A stretch of DNA of 64,000 nucleotides, from assembly GCF_047663525.1 (NCBI RefSeq), contig NC_092601.1, forward strand, positions 18,437,501 to 18,501,500, given 5' to 3'. The first letter of the stretch is position 1; each line of letters begins with the position of its first letter. The stretch is from Anas platyrhynchos (Eukaryota > Chordata > Aves > Anseriformes > Anatidae). A program made the position numbers and the translations under genes. Below are positions 35,301-50,300 of this stretch, piece by piece. The notes beneath the pieces were generated by a model, which was not told the origin of the DNA, did no database searches, and worked only from the letters and a program-made list of their open reading frames with translations.

Positions 35301-38300
35301 AGGCCAAAAGGGCTACTGGTGAATACACCCAACGCATACCATTATGGAGAGCAGAAACCAGAGACAATGCGAGCCCAGCTCTGGCCCCAGAGCGGCAGCA
35401 CTGGATGAAGCTGCTCAGCACAGGGTGGGCAGGGGGTGCTGCATGGGGTGCCCCAAGACAATTGCTCCTGCTTGCAAACCTGGCTGCTTGCACACACAGT
35501 GCTCCTGCACACACTCATGCACCAGACAAGCACCAAGAGCTGGCTGGACGGGGACAAGGAGCCAGCAGTGCCACCCCGGGCAGGGTCCTGCAGTGCCACA
35601 GCAGCACGGGGATGCTTGCAGCCTGCAGGTGCCACGACTGGAGAGAGACCAGGAGGAAAAAGCTCCTCCATTCCCTGCTGCACTTCATGTGCTGTGAGCA
35701 AAGGCACCTACTGAACACCCAGAGTGCCAAAGCAGCTGAACAACAACAAAAAAAAAAGCCCCTTTTACAGTTACAATGGGTGAAAAACAGAATAGCAACA
35801 GGAATCCCCAAAAAAAAACACCTCTAGGAAGAGCGAGCAGGCAGGTCACCTGCACAGGGACTGGGGACGCTGCGGGCTCCCTCCAGAGCAAAGCTCGGCC
35901 GAATGTCACAATTAGAGCCCCCCCCAGGGGCTGGCTCCCTGTGCCCCTTTGATTCCCAGCCCCGGGGGCGCAGGGACGCCGGCGGCAGGTGTCTTGCCTA
36001 TGACCCAGGTCAGCCGAGGGCTCTGATCTCCAAATGACCCTGCCCGGCAGTGAATATGTGTACCCGCGCTCAAACAGCTTGCAGATGAAGGAGCAGCAGA
36101 CTGGAGATGATTTATTCAGGAATTAAAGGTTCAGTACCCCTTTTAAAGGCCGAGCCTCGCCACTGTCAGCCTTCATTGCACACAATTAAAGGGGTTAGCT
36201 GCCTGGGCCCGCCACGGCCCTCCTCCCTTGCAGGGGAATGAAATAAAACAAAAACAACCCCTCCACACGCCCCCACCGCCCCGCAGCCCCGTCCCTGCAG
36301 CGTACGGTTTGGGGCATGACGGGGGGATTTGCAAACTCAGCCCACGAATGGTGCTGAGCTCAGGCACAGGACGGTGCTCTCGCTCTGCCTTCTGCAGACC
36401 CTCAGGAACAGGTTTTCTCCCCTCTCGCAGATTTATTTCCTTCCCTTCAGAGTTCAGCGAGCTGCCCCAGTGTAACCGAGGGAGGGGAAACATCGCTCAC
36501 GGGCGCAAACAGCAGGAACTCAATGAAAAGCTTCCTTCCCTTTATAGCAGAAAAGGAAGAAATCCGCTGCCTGCAGCGGCTGCTGGTAATCTCTTTCCAA
36601 GGCAGTAAATTTTCCTGCAGCTACCCCAGCAAGTAATCCAGCAGATTATTACACCTTTCAGTGAAATCAGCCGTTTAAATACGCTCTCCCCTGGCCGTGC
36701 ATCTTCTGTTTTACGGCCGGCTGAAGATGCCCGACGGGCAGGCTGAGAGCAGCCAAACAAAAATTATGCTCTGCTGCAAACAGAGCGGAGGCACCGGTGA
36801 CAAATTTTATACCTCCGGTAACCGGGTCCTTGGGCGCTCCAATAAATAAGGAAAATTTCCTCTTAAAACTCGGCGGGGCTGCCAGGCTTGGGGCCGTGCA
36901 TCACCACCGTGAGAAGCCCAGGGAAGAACAGGAGGGGAGCACGAAATGCAGGGGAGGGGACGCACCCCAGGTGGGCAAAACACAGCCAGAGTTTACAAAA
37001 TCTTTGCTTACAATTACAAATAAAAAACCCACATATATTGGTTTTGACTGAAGTATCCTCTTGCAGCAACGGGCTGATCCTTCCTGGTTTCAGGAAGGAA
37101 ATAAAAAGGCCATAGGATCTCAAATTTTCAGCTTTAAAGTTGCACGGCTTGCGTCTCCTGTCTGAACCCTGCTTGCGCCCCGGACAGGGCCAGCAGCTCC
37201 TGCAGAAATGGGAATTCCCCAGCGTCCTGATGCCAAAGCAGGTGAAAGGAAAGCAGGCGTGCACCAAGAGCCAGCCCTGGGCACGCAGTGAAAAAGCAGA
37301 GGGGAGCGCATCCCTCCCACGGCACCGCTGATGGGTTAACCTCTCCCACAGCATCAGCGGCCCTGGGGAGGAAAAAAAAAATCCCTATAATTTTGCAGTT
37401 CTGCCTGCGGGGCCTTGGGGCACTGCACGCCCATGAGCCTCACTGAGCAGCTGCAATACAGGGACAAAAAAGGGGCAAAATCCTCCAACGTGCTGGGTGT
37501 GATTGTCCTGCAGCAGCGCAGGGTGCATCCACGGCCCCGGCATCGCCGCAGGTGCGGGACCAGTGGGAGCGCAGGCGAGAGGGAGGAAGAAAGGAGGAAT
37601 TCACACGTGTCTGCCAGAGCGAGACCTTCCTGCCGGCCGCTGCACCGACAGATGCTTTGATTTGATCAGCAGATGCTGACGAGGCACCAAGACAAGTCCC
37701 CAGAGCCATGAATAATTTCGCTGCCTTCGTGTTTATTTGATCTCAGCGTGGGGCTGCCCGGCGCTGCCGCCCCATCCGGCGCTCTGGGGCTGGGAAGGGT
37801 GCTGGGTGCTCTTCCCCCGTGCACCTGCACCCCCTGCACAGCTTGGGGGGCACGGGGAGCATGGCATGAACATGACCGAGCCCAGCTTTTTTTATTTTAT
37901 TTTTCATTTCTCCTTTTAAATGGATAAAAATGGGAACTCTGGACCCGAGCAGAGAGTGGAGGCTCTGCCCCAGGGCCACCAGGTTCTGTTGCAGTCACCG
38001 AGTCAATGCTTGGTAGAGCACAATGAATGCATTTCTGAGTAGCTAAGTGGCCACAGCCCCCCGTGGTATGGCACAGATCCACCCACCCAAGGTGGCCTCC
38101 GGACCACAGCACCCAGGGAAGCGAAGGCCAGGGCTGGGCAGTGGTGCAGGACCACAGCCAGGCCAAGGCAGCACGAGGAAAATGCCGTGGGCAGAAGGGA
38201 TGGGGAAAAACCCTCAGTGAGGTCTCTCCAGGATGCTATCAGCTCCTCCCTGGGTGGCTTTGGGACAGCCTGGGGCCACCTGCAGCACATGCAGCCCTCG

Positions 38301-41300
38301 CTGTGACACTGCTGAGCATCGGATGGGGACAGGGGACGTGGGGGGACAGCACCTCCTGCCACGGGCAGCCCCCTTCCTGCAGGGCCCCTGCACCTCATCG
38401 CCAGCAGGTAGGGAGCACACCCTGGGGCCACCCAGGAATGTGAGCATTGGCAGAGAAAATAAGGATAAAATAAACGTGCAGGTGGCTGCAGGCACAGCCC
38501 CGCACACGGGACACAGCCGCAGTGTCCCTGGTCCCCGTGCAGAGCACGGTGCAGTCGGGCGTTCTCCTCGGGATAAAACCACTCCGTGAAACATGAGCAG
38601 GCTCCAGAGACGGGTTAGCTAATCTGGTGAGGAAAAGCTGTCAGATTTGGCCGAGGGACAGAGCCAGCTTTATTTATTTTATAACGCAGCGGGTGGTGTG
38701 GGGAAGGCTGCTTGGAAGCTTCGTTCAGGGTTAAAAAAAAAAGACAAAAAAAAACAAGCCACAAGACCTGCCTCTTCAGCAGGTTCCCTCCTCATGCCAA
38801 AGGGAGGCCAGGCTGACCTGCAGCTGGGAACCGCTGCGTGCACAAAAAGCCAGGGGGAGACAACCCGGGTGGGTGCCCAGAGGCACGTGGCCAGGGAGCA
38901 CGGCAGTGACGGGTCCATCTCGCTCCTCGCCCAGCCACGGGCAATATCCACGGGGTCTCAGAACACATCTGCACTGGTCCAGGGCCTCTCCTAGGCTTGG
39001 AAGCCCATGGCACGATCTTACAGACCCTGTGTTAAACCTGCACACCCTGACCGAGGACCCCGGGTCCTACTCCAGCAGGTAAACCATAAGCAGTAAAAGC
39101 TGCTCATATCACCCGTATCTTAAACCAAGCAAATTCAATTGCTTTAACTAATGCGATTTTAAAACAATTACACTGCCCACAGCACCTTCAGCATCCAGTC
39201 TAGAACTGCAGCAGCGGGATGTGATGAGTTAGAAACCAAAGATGCTACCAGTGAGGGTTTTGCACGTGGCAGCTCCTCTGGTTCCACTTCACGGAGACTT
39301 CTGCAGAAATGCTTTCCCGGCTTGGCTTCCCCCTGCTGAACAAGCGCTGGTCCTGTTCGAAGCTGCAGGTTCAAGCTAACCGCGAGTCGCTCTGAAACAC
39401 ATCCAGAACTGTCTCGTTTCTACCTACGAAAACATAAATCAGTCCTCGCTCCTGGACCGCAGCCAGGCCTGAGGTCTGCGGCGAAGCCTTTGGGATCCAC
39501 CGGGAAAGTTTCCCGCCACGGTTTTAAGCTCTTTTGGCCAGATCCACAAAGGTATTTGGGAACCTAACGCTGACTGAGATTGCTGGTACCTGAGCACCCA
39601 AATCCCCCCAGGAATGGGATCTGCCTTCGCCTTCCTGTGGACAACGCTGAGAGCTGTGCTGCTTTCTGAACAAGAAGCTGAGCTTTTCCCTGTTTTTCCA
39701 CATCCCCCAGCCCTCTGCATCCCCAGCTTGCTGGCGAGCATCCCCGCACACAAGGGACCGCGTGCCCCAAACCCATCTGCCACAGACCCCCGTCCCCGGT
39801 GGCGATGAGCTGCAGGACGGGGCAGGAAGCCAGGACACCAACAGCCGGGCACTGCCCCCAGCAGCTTCCACAGCCCAAACCAGAGCCCGAGCTCTAGGAC
39901 TGGGCCCCAGGGAGGAAGGGCACCATATTGGAGCAATTACCTGGGTTACTCCCATCTCCGTGGGTGCCCGCCGTGCCCACCGCCAGGCTGGGTTCAGTGG
40001 CAGATGAGCAGCACCAGCTCTCAGCAGGGCATGGAGCAGGTGTGTGAGCAGCTGTGGTGTGGGGAATGGGGGCTGCTCACCCACGGGGGGAGGCAGCGAT
40101 GCTGCAGCTGTGCCCAGGCACGGGGTGCACAGAGATGCGGTGGTGCCCACCCAGGCATCTCCCTAATGTTGTCCCCAACAGCCTGAGCAGGCGATGGTGC
40201 GGCTGCTGCATCCACCCTGACTGTGAGATGGGCACCGGAGCCTCTGGGCTTGGTTTTGGGTTCAACAAAGGAAGCTTTGAGTTAAGCCCTCACCCTGTAA
40301 CAGGCACTGTCCCCTTGTCCAGCCAGCCCCTGCACCCTGCAGAGCCCGGGCTAGGGTTCGCAACAGCTCAGGGCTCAAGGGGCTCGTGTCCCCATCCCTG
40401 CCTCCGTCAGCAAGAAACAAGCCCATCCGGGCTGCTTGGTGCTGCTCTCGGGCAGGACGTTGTCATGCTGCCACAGAAAAGCTCTCGTTGCGATGGAAAA
40501 CGTACCCAATTTTCCACAAAAATGAAAAGAAACAACAAAAAAAAATCCCCATCTGTGTCAAATTTGTAATACAGCCTCAGGGAAGATGGGAAACAAATTT
40601 AGCTCTTTTTTTTTTTTTTTTTTTTACTATCAGAAAAAGCCCCGTTTCCTGGCAAGGAGCACAGCCGAGCTTCACCCTGAGCACAGCAGTGCCGTGCGGG
40701 GCCATGCTGGGGACAAGGAGCATCCCATGGCACCCACCAAAAAGAAGGGGGAACTGGCCCCAAGGGGCTGCCCAAGGGCTCCCCTCCCTCACAACCTGCT
40801 CAGCCTCTTCTCTGCATCCACGGGACTTTTCTCACCCACCTGCAGCCCATCCCATGTGTGCCAACAACGCTCCCTCAGTGGAGAAGCCTCAGAAGGGCAG
40901 CCGATCCCACAGGGGTGGCTCGGGTGCCCCCTGGGCTGTGCCCATCCCTCTTGCTGGGCACTGGGGGGATCCTGCTGGTCCCCAGTGCAGGAAATCCCTG
41001 CCCTCCCAGCCGGGCTATTTGCAGGTCCCCAGCCACCCCAAACCAGCCCAGCAATGGGGTCTGGGGGCTCTGGCAGATCCGGCCGTAGAGCCAGGCTCTC
41101 GGCCCTCCCCACGTCCTCCTTTCCCCAGGAACAACTGGGAATTCTCTCACAAAGCATTTCGGCACTGGCAAAGCATCAGTTTGTGGCAACCGGAGCTGTT
41201 TGTGGGAAAGGACTGGATTTTTATTATTTTTAGCCTGGCTTCCTAAGGAAATGTGGCTTAAGCAATCACACGGTCTGTCTGCCTATCCGCCCGCCTGTCT

Positions 41301-44300
41301 GCTGGTCTTCCCCCGGCCGCGTCTGAGCCCACCGGCCCATTCCAACCTAATTTAATGGAGGAGAAGGATCAAAACTAGGAATTTTGCACATTTCCAGGAA
41401 AAGCTGTGGCCAAGCAGGAGCCGTGACCCTGACCACTGCCACTGCCTTGGGGAAAGGCAGCTCCAGCACGGCCCCATGAGGAAAACCCCACCAGGAAAGC
41501 GCTTTGCTGGCCTCATCCCATGCACAAGGCACGGGCGAGCATCCCAGCACACCCAGCCCTACATCCTCGCGCTGTCACGGTCCCCAGGGGCATCGTGGAG
41601 CCCTGCAGGACCAACCCCGGGCAGGAGCAGACCTGGCAGCAGGGCACAGCACCATCTCCATCAGCAGGGCCAACACGTGCGAGCAGGATGGATGCGCCCG
41701 ACCCTCACCCCTGGGCAGAGGAGCAGCAGCAAAGAAAGGGCATTTCTTCACAGCCCACAAAGCTTCGGGAAGAGGGAAGCTCCAGCGGCACAGGAATTCA
41801 AAGGCTACATTATTTGCTCCCGAGTTATTATGTGCCATCATGTGTACTCAAGACAATCTTAAGCCTTCAGAAGCTGGTGGCCAGCGGAGCAGCGAGGGCT
41901 GAAGCGCAGCAAGCTGTCAGCAGCAGAAAGCTGCTATTCATTTGGCCCCCATAGAGGAGAGGAGCAAATCCTGCCCGGCCTTTTCCACTGGTGCAGGGAC
42001 AATAACGCGTATTTCATTTCACTTGGCCTGCTTCCAGCCATCAACTTTTACGTGCTTCCAGGAAGCGAGGGGCTGACTTTTATTTCTAAGTTTGAAAACC
42101 TTCCCCAAGGCCAGCACACAGCACACATTGACCTCTCTGCTTCTTTTTGTTATTTGTTTTTTTTTCCAACATCCGAGCTGCCTGTAAATAAGGCATCTCC
42201 CCAGGACAGGGCTGGAGGGGCACGGGCACTAGCGGGGTGCTCCATGAGTGCTCAGCTCTTTGCTTAGAGCCTGCAGTTGTCACGCCTCAATTTATCAGCA
42301 GTGATAACAATTATCAGCAATGACAATAATTTATCCTCACGCGTCAGAGGCCCCTCCTGGCTCAGGGCCGGGCAGAGCAGGCTCACAGCGGGCAATTCGG
42401 ATGGTGCTGGGCTCTGGTGGCAGCAGCACCGTGGGATGGGCACAATCTGGGATTTGCAGGGTGGGGACGGAGCATGCTGACAAACCCAATGGGGATCAAT
42501 CCTGCACCCTGGTGCTGGGCATGCAGAGCCCCAGGACATGCAGACAAACAAAAAAAAACACACACCGCAAAACAACACGAAACAAGACAAAAACTTCTTT
42601 AGGTATTTCAGAAGAGTTTCTCTTAGTTATCATGAAAATTTAGCTCAGAAACGTGTTGGGTAAAACGTTCAATTCCCCACAGCCTAGAGAGCCTCATCAA
42701 AAATCCATTTGAAGTGTTACTCTCAAATCCCTCATGGCAATGGGATATTTTAAGGTCAGTTAAACTTATTATTCACTCAAGATTTTCTTTCAGGTTCCTG
42801 CATATTTTAAACAGATTTTCCCCCATCTCTAACCCAACTGTGTTACAAAAACCCTTTCCTTTCTTTTTTTTTTCCTTCTGAAAAGAAAAAAAGTTGTCAA
42901 AAGAAAAGATACTAATCAGAAACAGCTTCTGAAGTCTTACAAGCTGCTACAGTTTGTACTTGTTACCAAAAAACATTGATGCTCTCTCCAGATCCCTAAA
43001 TCCCTTGACTTTTAAAATGTTGAATGGAGTTGTGCATGGAAAAAAAAAAAAAAAAGAATTAGCAATTAACTCAAATTTGTTTTTTTTTTTCTTATTTGCA
43101 TTTAATTTTCCTTGAAACACAGTTTATGCATGATTTTTTTTTCTCCTTCAAGTTGCTCAAGGAAAGGAAGTTTCTTCAAGAACTGCTGGATCTAGCCCTG
43201 CGCAGACAAGCTGGGGCTCTGCACCAGTTCTGCAGGCCCAAAGTAACAAGTGTATTAACAAAAAATCAGACTACTTTTACAAGTGGCCACAGAGAAACTC
43301 TGCAGATGATTACAAGGTTCTGAGGCAGTAAAAAGATCAGTGTTCCCCTGAAACACAAACATCAGTTTTCTCTTCAAAAACTTCCTGGTTTTAAAACACT
43401 CAATTCAAGGTTTCCCTTAGAAGTTCTTTGCTTTCTTATTTTGTTCTAAATAAATAAATAAATAAAAAGCAAAACCCTGCTTTGGAGAAAATGGGGCTTT
43501 TGACCACAAGAAACCAAACCGTACAGCAACCCAGAGTGAAACTGCAGCTCCTGCCTCACCCCAGCACCTCTCACCTGGAGACCAGCACCGCAGGGAGAGA
43601 CACCAGCAGTGGCACGTGCATGGGGACAAGTTGGTCCCCTCCTGTGCCCAGCACCAACACCACACCCGGGTTGCTGCGTGGGGCTCCCCCACCTGCCGAG
43701 CTGGCTGGCACAGCTCCACTCCATGCTGCAACACCTCCTGTCCCGGTCCTGGCCAGCAATATTGCACAGCCAGCATTTTCCATCTCGTTTTGGCACCTTG
43801 AGACCTATTAGGAAACTCAGCGAGCCAACCAGCAGCTAACCTCACAGCAGGGACCAGGAGGCAGGTTCCTGCCCTTGCACCACCACCCCCCTTCCACCTC
43901 CTGCACTACTTCATCCCCCTGCTAGTAGGAAAGTGACTCAGTGGGTCCCAAGGACCCTTTCCTAGGGGCACTGCGAGCACCTTCGTCTCCAAAGCCCTCC
44001 AAACACATCCCCCCTGCTTCCTTTCCCCACCTAACGCGTGGTTCAGCCAGTGCCAGGGAGATGGCACCTGGTAGGAGCCTGTTTCCAACCCTCTCCCAGA
44101 AAAGACAATGAGATCAGTTTGAGCCAAGCTCCTCTGTTGGGTCAGGTATTCGGTAGGAGCCAGAGGAAAGGCAATGAGCACCAGAGCCACCCCTGCTCCC
44201 GTGTGGAAGCTGGAACAGTGCCTGCTTGTCCCAGGGCACAGCTCCTGCAACTCCAGTGTTTGGTGCTGCTGCTCCAGAGCCTTCAACCCAGCCAGGTCGG

Positions 44301-47300
44301 CGTGAATTAGATGCAGGACACCCCCCAGCCACTGCTGAGATGGTTTTGGACCCGTTAACGTACATGGGACTGGGGAGCTATGAGGCATTTCCAAAGCTCC
44401 ACCTCCCAGGCACAGCGGAGACACCCTCACAAATCACTGGCTGCTCCCTGAAAGATGCTCAGAGGTTATACCCCAGATAATAATTCCATAAATTTGTGAA
44501 GGTCACAAACAATATTAAAAGCTCTACGTGAAGCCAAGAGTAATGCAGCCAGCACAGGAGGCAAATTGAGCAGAGAGGAAAAGACTGCAAGTGCCCATAA
44601 TCTTGCTCTAGAGAGCAAAGAGTTTAGAAATTATTAAACAGTTCCTAGCATTTCCAGCCATCTGGCCTGCATTTCTCCATTTATTCAATCAGACATATGC
44701 TGCTTTTATCCCCACAACTGCCAGCTCTCCCCTGTGCTCTGAAAACATGTGCATCCTCCATCCTGCTCGCTGTCAGCGCGGCACAAAGCACAGGCTGTGT
44801 GTTCCGCACACAGCGCGGGCTCCTAACAAGTGAACGTGCCCGTCACAGCCACTTCCACCAGCACATTTCTCTCACTTGTACCCAAACATCAATGTTTGCA
44901 CAAAACAAGGCAGTCTTGGCAGACTGAGATGGGAGTTTTGAGTTGGAAAACCCCGCTCGTGTCAAGCAGCAGCAGGCCCCTGAAGGCCGCAGCACCAGGT
45001 CTGGTGGCAGGTGTGGAGAAGAGCCCATGAAGAAGAGCCCATGAAGGAGGTTCCTGTGCCATTCTCCTTGGGGACATCACTGCCTGCTTGTGCCAAAGCA
45101 CGGACACGCTGCCCTGCTGCCCAGCCACCCTACATGCAGGCCCTGCAGCACACTAACACGTTCAATGGCATGCCCAGGCCACCCCTGCTTGGTGTAGCCT
45201 CACACAACATCTTCTCTGACCAGCCAACCCTTTGGACCTCTCACTTCCAGCCATGATTTCTGCCCCGTAACGAGCAGAAGATGTGTCCAGGGGGATCAGA
45301 AGCCAGAAATGCAAATAATGGGTGGAAAGGACCGACGAAGCCTGTGGCACCGCAGGGCAGCGCCAGCAACGCAGGCTCCTGCTGCTCAAGCCCATCACGG
45401 CCCTGGCCACTACAATCTTTGGAGGGCAAGAGGAGTCCCCACAGCGTGCTCAGGGACATCTGCTCAGACCCACGAGCCACAGGGGCTGATTTGGAGCTGC
45501 AGCCACCACTGCTCCCTGCCCAGCAAGGAGACAGAGCCGCCGGCTGAGACCAGGCCTCGCTTGCTGACACAGTTCTCCTGCCACCTGCGCCAGGCCTCTC
45601 GTCCTGCAGCCAAGCACTTCTTCGTCTTCACGGGACACCACCACCACGCCGGCAGTGCCTGCACATTCCTCCTCCACAAGGCTTCCCCAGAGGTCGCCCC
45701 TCCAGCAGGAACAGTGCTCTTGGAGCCCACGGCAGGGCAAGGAGTGAATTACGTTTGCTCACACACTGTCCGGGGGCTTAGGTATCAGGCCAAGTGTTAC
45801 CAGATGTGCGGGGATCTCTGTCAGAGCGATCTGCAGGCTCGAATGCCTGTTTGGATATTTAATATGTTGGTATCTGGGGTGCGAGGGTCAGAGCTGGGGG
45901 TTTCAATGCAGATGTTACACATCTTTTCTACTCTTACCATCACCTTTTAATAACACCATAAATCATCAGGCACTTCTCAGGTGACCACGTAATTGCTCAT
46001 TTGTGTATCCGAGCAAGCTTATCTGGCCTCTCACTTCTTGCTGCCATACAAAACTGCCAGCAAAGGAGACCTGCTGGGAACAAACTGCAGCTACGGGGCT
46101 TTGCGTGCCCCGTCTCTCCTTCAGCAAGTCGTCTCCTGGCATATGTGCTTCAGATGCATCGTGGCAGCGCGAGGAAGAGACAAGTAACTGATACGGGAAG
46201 ATTAAAAAAAGGTTGGATCAGTCTGTTCCTAATGTGAGCCTTGCTGCTCGCAGCCCTTTGATTGCAGCAGAAATAAAAGATGGAAATTCACTGGAGGCAA
46301 AGGAATTAATTAAAAGGAGAATAAAGGAGCATCGGTCTGTTGGAGTCCTGGCATCAATTCTGAGACTAGTTTTGAAGTGGCAACAGTTTTACTTGTTCTT
46401 TAAAGCTGTTCCTCTATGTCCTGCACGGTGACTTGGGGAACTAATGTGCAGCATGTGCGGTGCCTTTAGCCAACAGCCTTCGGGGATGAGGTGGCTCAGC
46501 CAGTGCAGGGCCCAGAGCCACAGCACCCAGTCCATGCCGCCTCCTTCTTCTGCATCCAGCATCCTCCTCAAACCCTGGAGACGAGGAGGAGCTGTGGCCT
46601 CTGCAAGGTCTGTTCAGGACTTTACACCCAAGTTTGCACATATGTACAGCTTCCTTCTGGTTCCTGAGCCCTCAGGTTTCTCATTTCTTGCTACACTTGT
46701 GTCAGGCAAGAACTGAAGCTCTGCCCAATCCCACAACTCTGGGAGCTATGGCTCTAGTGGTACCTCTCCTTTCTGTCAGGAACTTGGATCCAGCTTCACT
46801 TGAAGCAAAGCCTGGGTGGGGACTGCTTTCAGATGGGCTAAAGCCAGCCCTTGATGTGACTAGAACATAAAGTCAGCCTTAAACTCCCTTTATTTTAATT
46901 AATGCTTGCCTAGAAACAGGTTTAGAAGAGATCTTGCCCTATCAGACTGTTTTATGCTAAATCACTTTATGCTATTTATCACTTGTTCAAGTTTCACACT
47001 CTGTAGTTCAAGTTTTACAAACCTTTTACAGGGCAGAGACCTTAGAGAGAGCCCTGGTCCATCCTGCAAACACAGCGAGCCCTCGCACGCTTCCCGATAC
47101 ACTCTGAAGCGGAGCAATATGAATCTGGAATATACACAAGACCAGAACTGAACAAGGCAGTCCCTTGTGACCCTTGGAACAAGAGTGGCTCAAACTGAGA
47201 GCGCTGCAGGCGAGGATGAGGCGGCCGGGCTCCACGGCGCCAAGCTCCGTGCCAGGAAATCAGGCGGCAGTGCTCCGGGACCCGCTGGTGCAAGGAGCCA

Positions 47301-50300
47301 GCCACCACCTCTGGCATCCCACCGCTGGGGTGCCTGGGGCTGGGGATGCCCCTGGGGTCCCCAACAGCCCGGGCAAGAACCAGGCTGCGTTTCACACCCG
47401 GGGACAAGAAGCAATCGGCCCCTCTCCACCAGAGCAGCTCGGCGCTACGGCACCAGCTGGGTCCTGCCTTGCCCACACCAGGCTCTGGGATGCTCCCAGC
47501 CAGGCCCTTTCCTCCCTCAGCGTGATGCAGAATGCTGCCCCTGCAGCACCGCTCACCCTCCCTGCAGCAGGATCAGGCCCTGGGGACGCCCCCTTCCCTC
47601 CTCCTGCTGGGAGCAGCCCAGACCCTGCCTGGCGGCCCCTTTGGGAAGGGCCGGCACCAGCAGCAGCTCCACGTCCCAGTGGCAGCTGAGCGGATGCAGG
47701 TTGTCACACTGGGTCTCTGACACCGCGGGGGATGTTCAACCCCCTTCCGGCCCCCAAAACAGGCTTTTCATGGAGACAAACGATCCCTTCCCTCAACAAA
47801 ACCTAAACTCTGAGCCCAAAGCACTTGGCAGCGACCCCTTGAAATTTTTCCTCGTGGCTTGCGTGGCTTAGGAACATGACTTTCTGCAGCATAAAGGCAG
47901 CCGGAGGAAGCGGCCGATGCTCTTGTTGAAGAATAATCATCTCCCCCCCCGGCTGGTGCCAATCGCACGGAGCCCCGCAGAGCTGTCACTCGGAGGGATG
48001 GTGCTGGCAGCCCCAGCAGCACCCGGCTGCGCTGGCCGGGGACCTCGGCAGCTATCGACAAGTGCCAGCAGTGAGGGATGTGCTGATGAGCCCTGATCAA
48101 TGCACAGTGAAGGAAGCCCCTTCAGCAGCCAGGCCAGCCCCAAGTGCTCCCAGTAATTGGAGGATTTCTTTCGCCTCCACTGTTATTGATGGTTTTCCCC
48201 TTTGGGGTATGCTGCGACTTCGTGCTATCAGAGAGCTGAATGGCACAAGCAAGGTTGGTAAGAGTGGCACAGCACACAGAGCAAAGCATCCAGAGGGAAA
48301 AGCAAGGGAGAACTTCTGGGCACTGCCAGGAGCTGAAAAAGTGCTCCAGGGTTAGGAGAGATGCTGGAGCTGCTCTCGCTGCTTTTGGGTCCAAATAGCA
48401 TCCAAGGAGCTATGTAAAAATATTTAACTCTCACATTGGACCAGACACACGGCAGATGTATTTCAGTGTCCTGCCCCGTAGGTGCAGAGAGGCAGGAGCA
48501 GCAAGAAGAGGCTCCTGGCACCACCACCCTCAGTTAGAGAAGGGAAAGGGAACTCTGCCCCCTGGGTCCCAGCTAGTCACCACCTCGCCGTGCCATGGCT
48601 TTTGCTCTGGGGGCTTCATTTTAGCAGCACCAGGAGCAGCGGGTCCTGCCCTTGGTCAGGCACAGGCAGCTCAGCCCCTGGGACCAGGCTCTGGGATGCC
48701 GCGGGCTCTGGAGCAGCTGGGAGGTGCGGAAGGGCTCTGGCGGCACGGCCCCAGCACCGCTGCACCCCATCAGGAGGCAGAGCTGAGATCTGGCCCCTGG
48801 GGACGGGACCCGTCACGTTCCCTGTGCGTTCCCATCACTCAGCACCCGCTCCCTCTCCTGCACGGCGCGGTGCCCGCTGACAGCGGCTGCTAGCTCACAG
48901 CTGGACCGGCCCAAGGGGCGCGCAGTGGCCGGGCACGAGATCACAGATTCTCCAACACGACCGCCCAAATGCCCCCTGTGCAGCCATGGGTACACGTAGG
49001 TGTGCATGAAAAGACGGAGCTGCTCGCGCTGCTTAGGGACCGAGCAATAAATCAATAGGAAAGTGGGCAGCCCTTCCAGCAGCAAGGATGCTTAACAAGG
49101 TCACATCCTTATTCTCTCCAGACTAATGAGCGGAGATTACTAATAAGACCTCGGTGACAAGTGGATGTATTAATGTAATTCACTCCTGCCTGTAATCAAT
49201 TTGCTGTGTTAAAATCCGCAGCTCCTTCTGACACCGAGATCTCCCGTGCTGCCCCCAGCCGCCGCGAGGCTGCTGGCTGGAATGGGGAGTCGTGTCCATG
49301 CCGGGCCGTGACATTTTGTGCAAAATCTCTCCAAGAGGAGCCATTTCAAACATTTTGCTCCACAATTCAGACATGAAACAGTGCTGGTCAGAGCGCTTTG
49401 TGTGCTGCTGCGCTGGGCAATTCGTGGAACCCTGGCTGCCTGGCGAGCAGTGTGTGCTGGAGCAGGGAAAGATGCTCTTTTTGGTCTCTGGCTCTCCAGC
49501 ACGTAGCAAAGCCTGGGTTTCCTGCACACAGTCATCGCTCTGATCCATAAATAGCAGCAGTCCATGGGGCTGACCCCGTGGACTTACAACATTAGGCATT
49601 TACAACCAGTACACAGGGATCGCTTGCACGTTCAGGCTGGGTTAGCCGGACACGCTGCCTCCGCGCCCCAATGACAGCAGAGTGCTCTGATTGACTGCAA
49701 TATTCCCCATTTGCATTTCAAATGACTCTTCAGATCAAGAGTGACTCACTTAAGAGATGCATGAATAATTTTGAAGACGCTTAGACTCCTGTGATCGGCG
49801 AGCTGTCCCCAGTCGGAGGCAGAAGGAGGCCAAATTGAATTAGCTGCTGTGAATTTTTCACCCAGGACCATCCCCACAAAATGTGAGCACGTGAAATGGG
49901 AGCAACCGAGAGTCCCGGGCAGCCACACTGCGGGACCGGAGGGTGGGGACCCAGCTGAAAAATCAACCCCTCTGCCTGCACAGCACACTGGGAGGCCAGG
50001 GGCGTGATGCCCACGAGTTTGGGCAGAGCCCCAGTAGGAGAGCGGCGCAGGGTCAGACCTCCTCCTCCGGGCCCAGCTGCAGAAAGCTGCCATGTATTTC
50101 TTGCGTGCAGCCACCGCGATTTTCAAAGCCCTGCAGAAAGCTGTTCACAATATCCCTCTTCTCCTCACTCGGTACGTTTATAAACAAACGCACCAGAAAA
50201 TATGCGGTGGGAGGAGAGCAGGGGGCTCCCACGGCACCGCCAGCCCCTCGCCGCGCCCCCGGGCACAGGCACTGGAGGCGGAGGAGCTGCGAGGGCTGCG

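Noticed and set aside
40386-41246. 286-codon plus-strand open frame
   Set aside because: Crosses a T20 homopolymer encoding a phenylalanine run and shows patternless Pro/Ser/Gly composition; a second frame is open alongside it.
46213-46431. 72-codon plus-strand frame with a plausible helical look
   Set aside because: Too short, no homologue recognised, no splice sites; better explained as part of a regulatory island.
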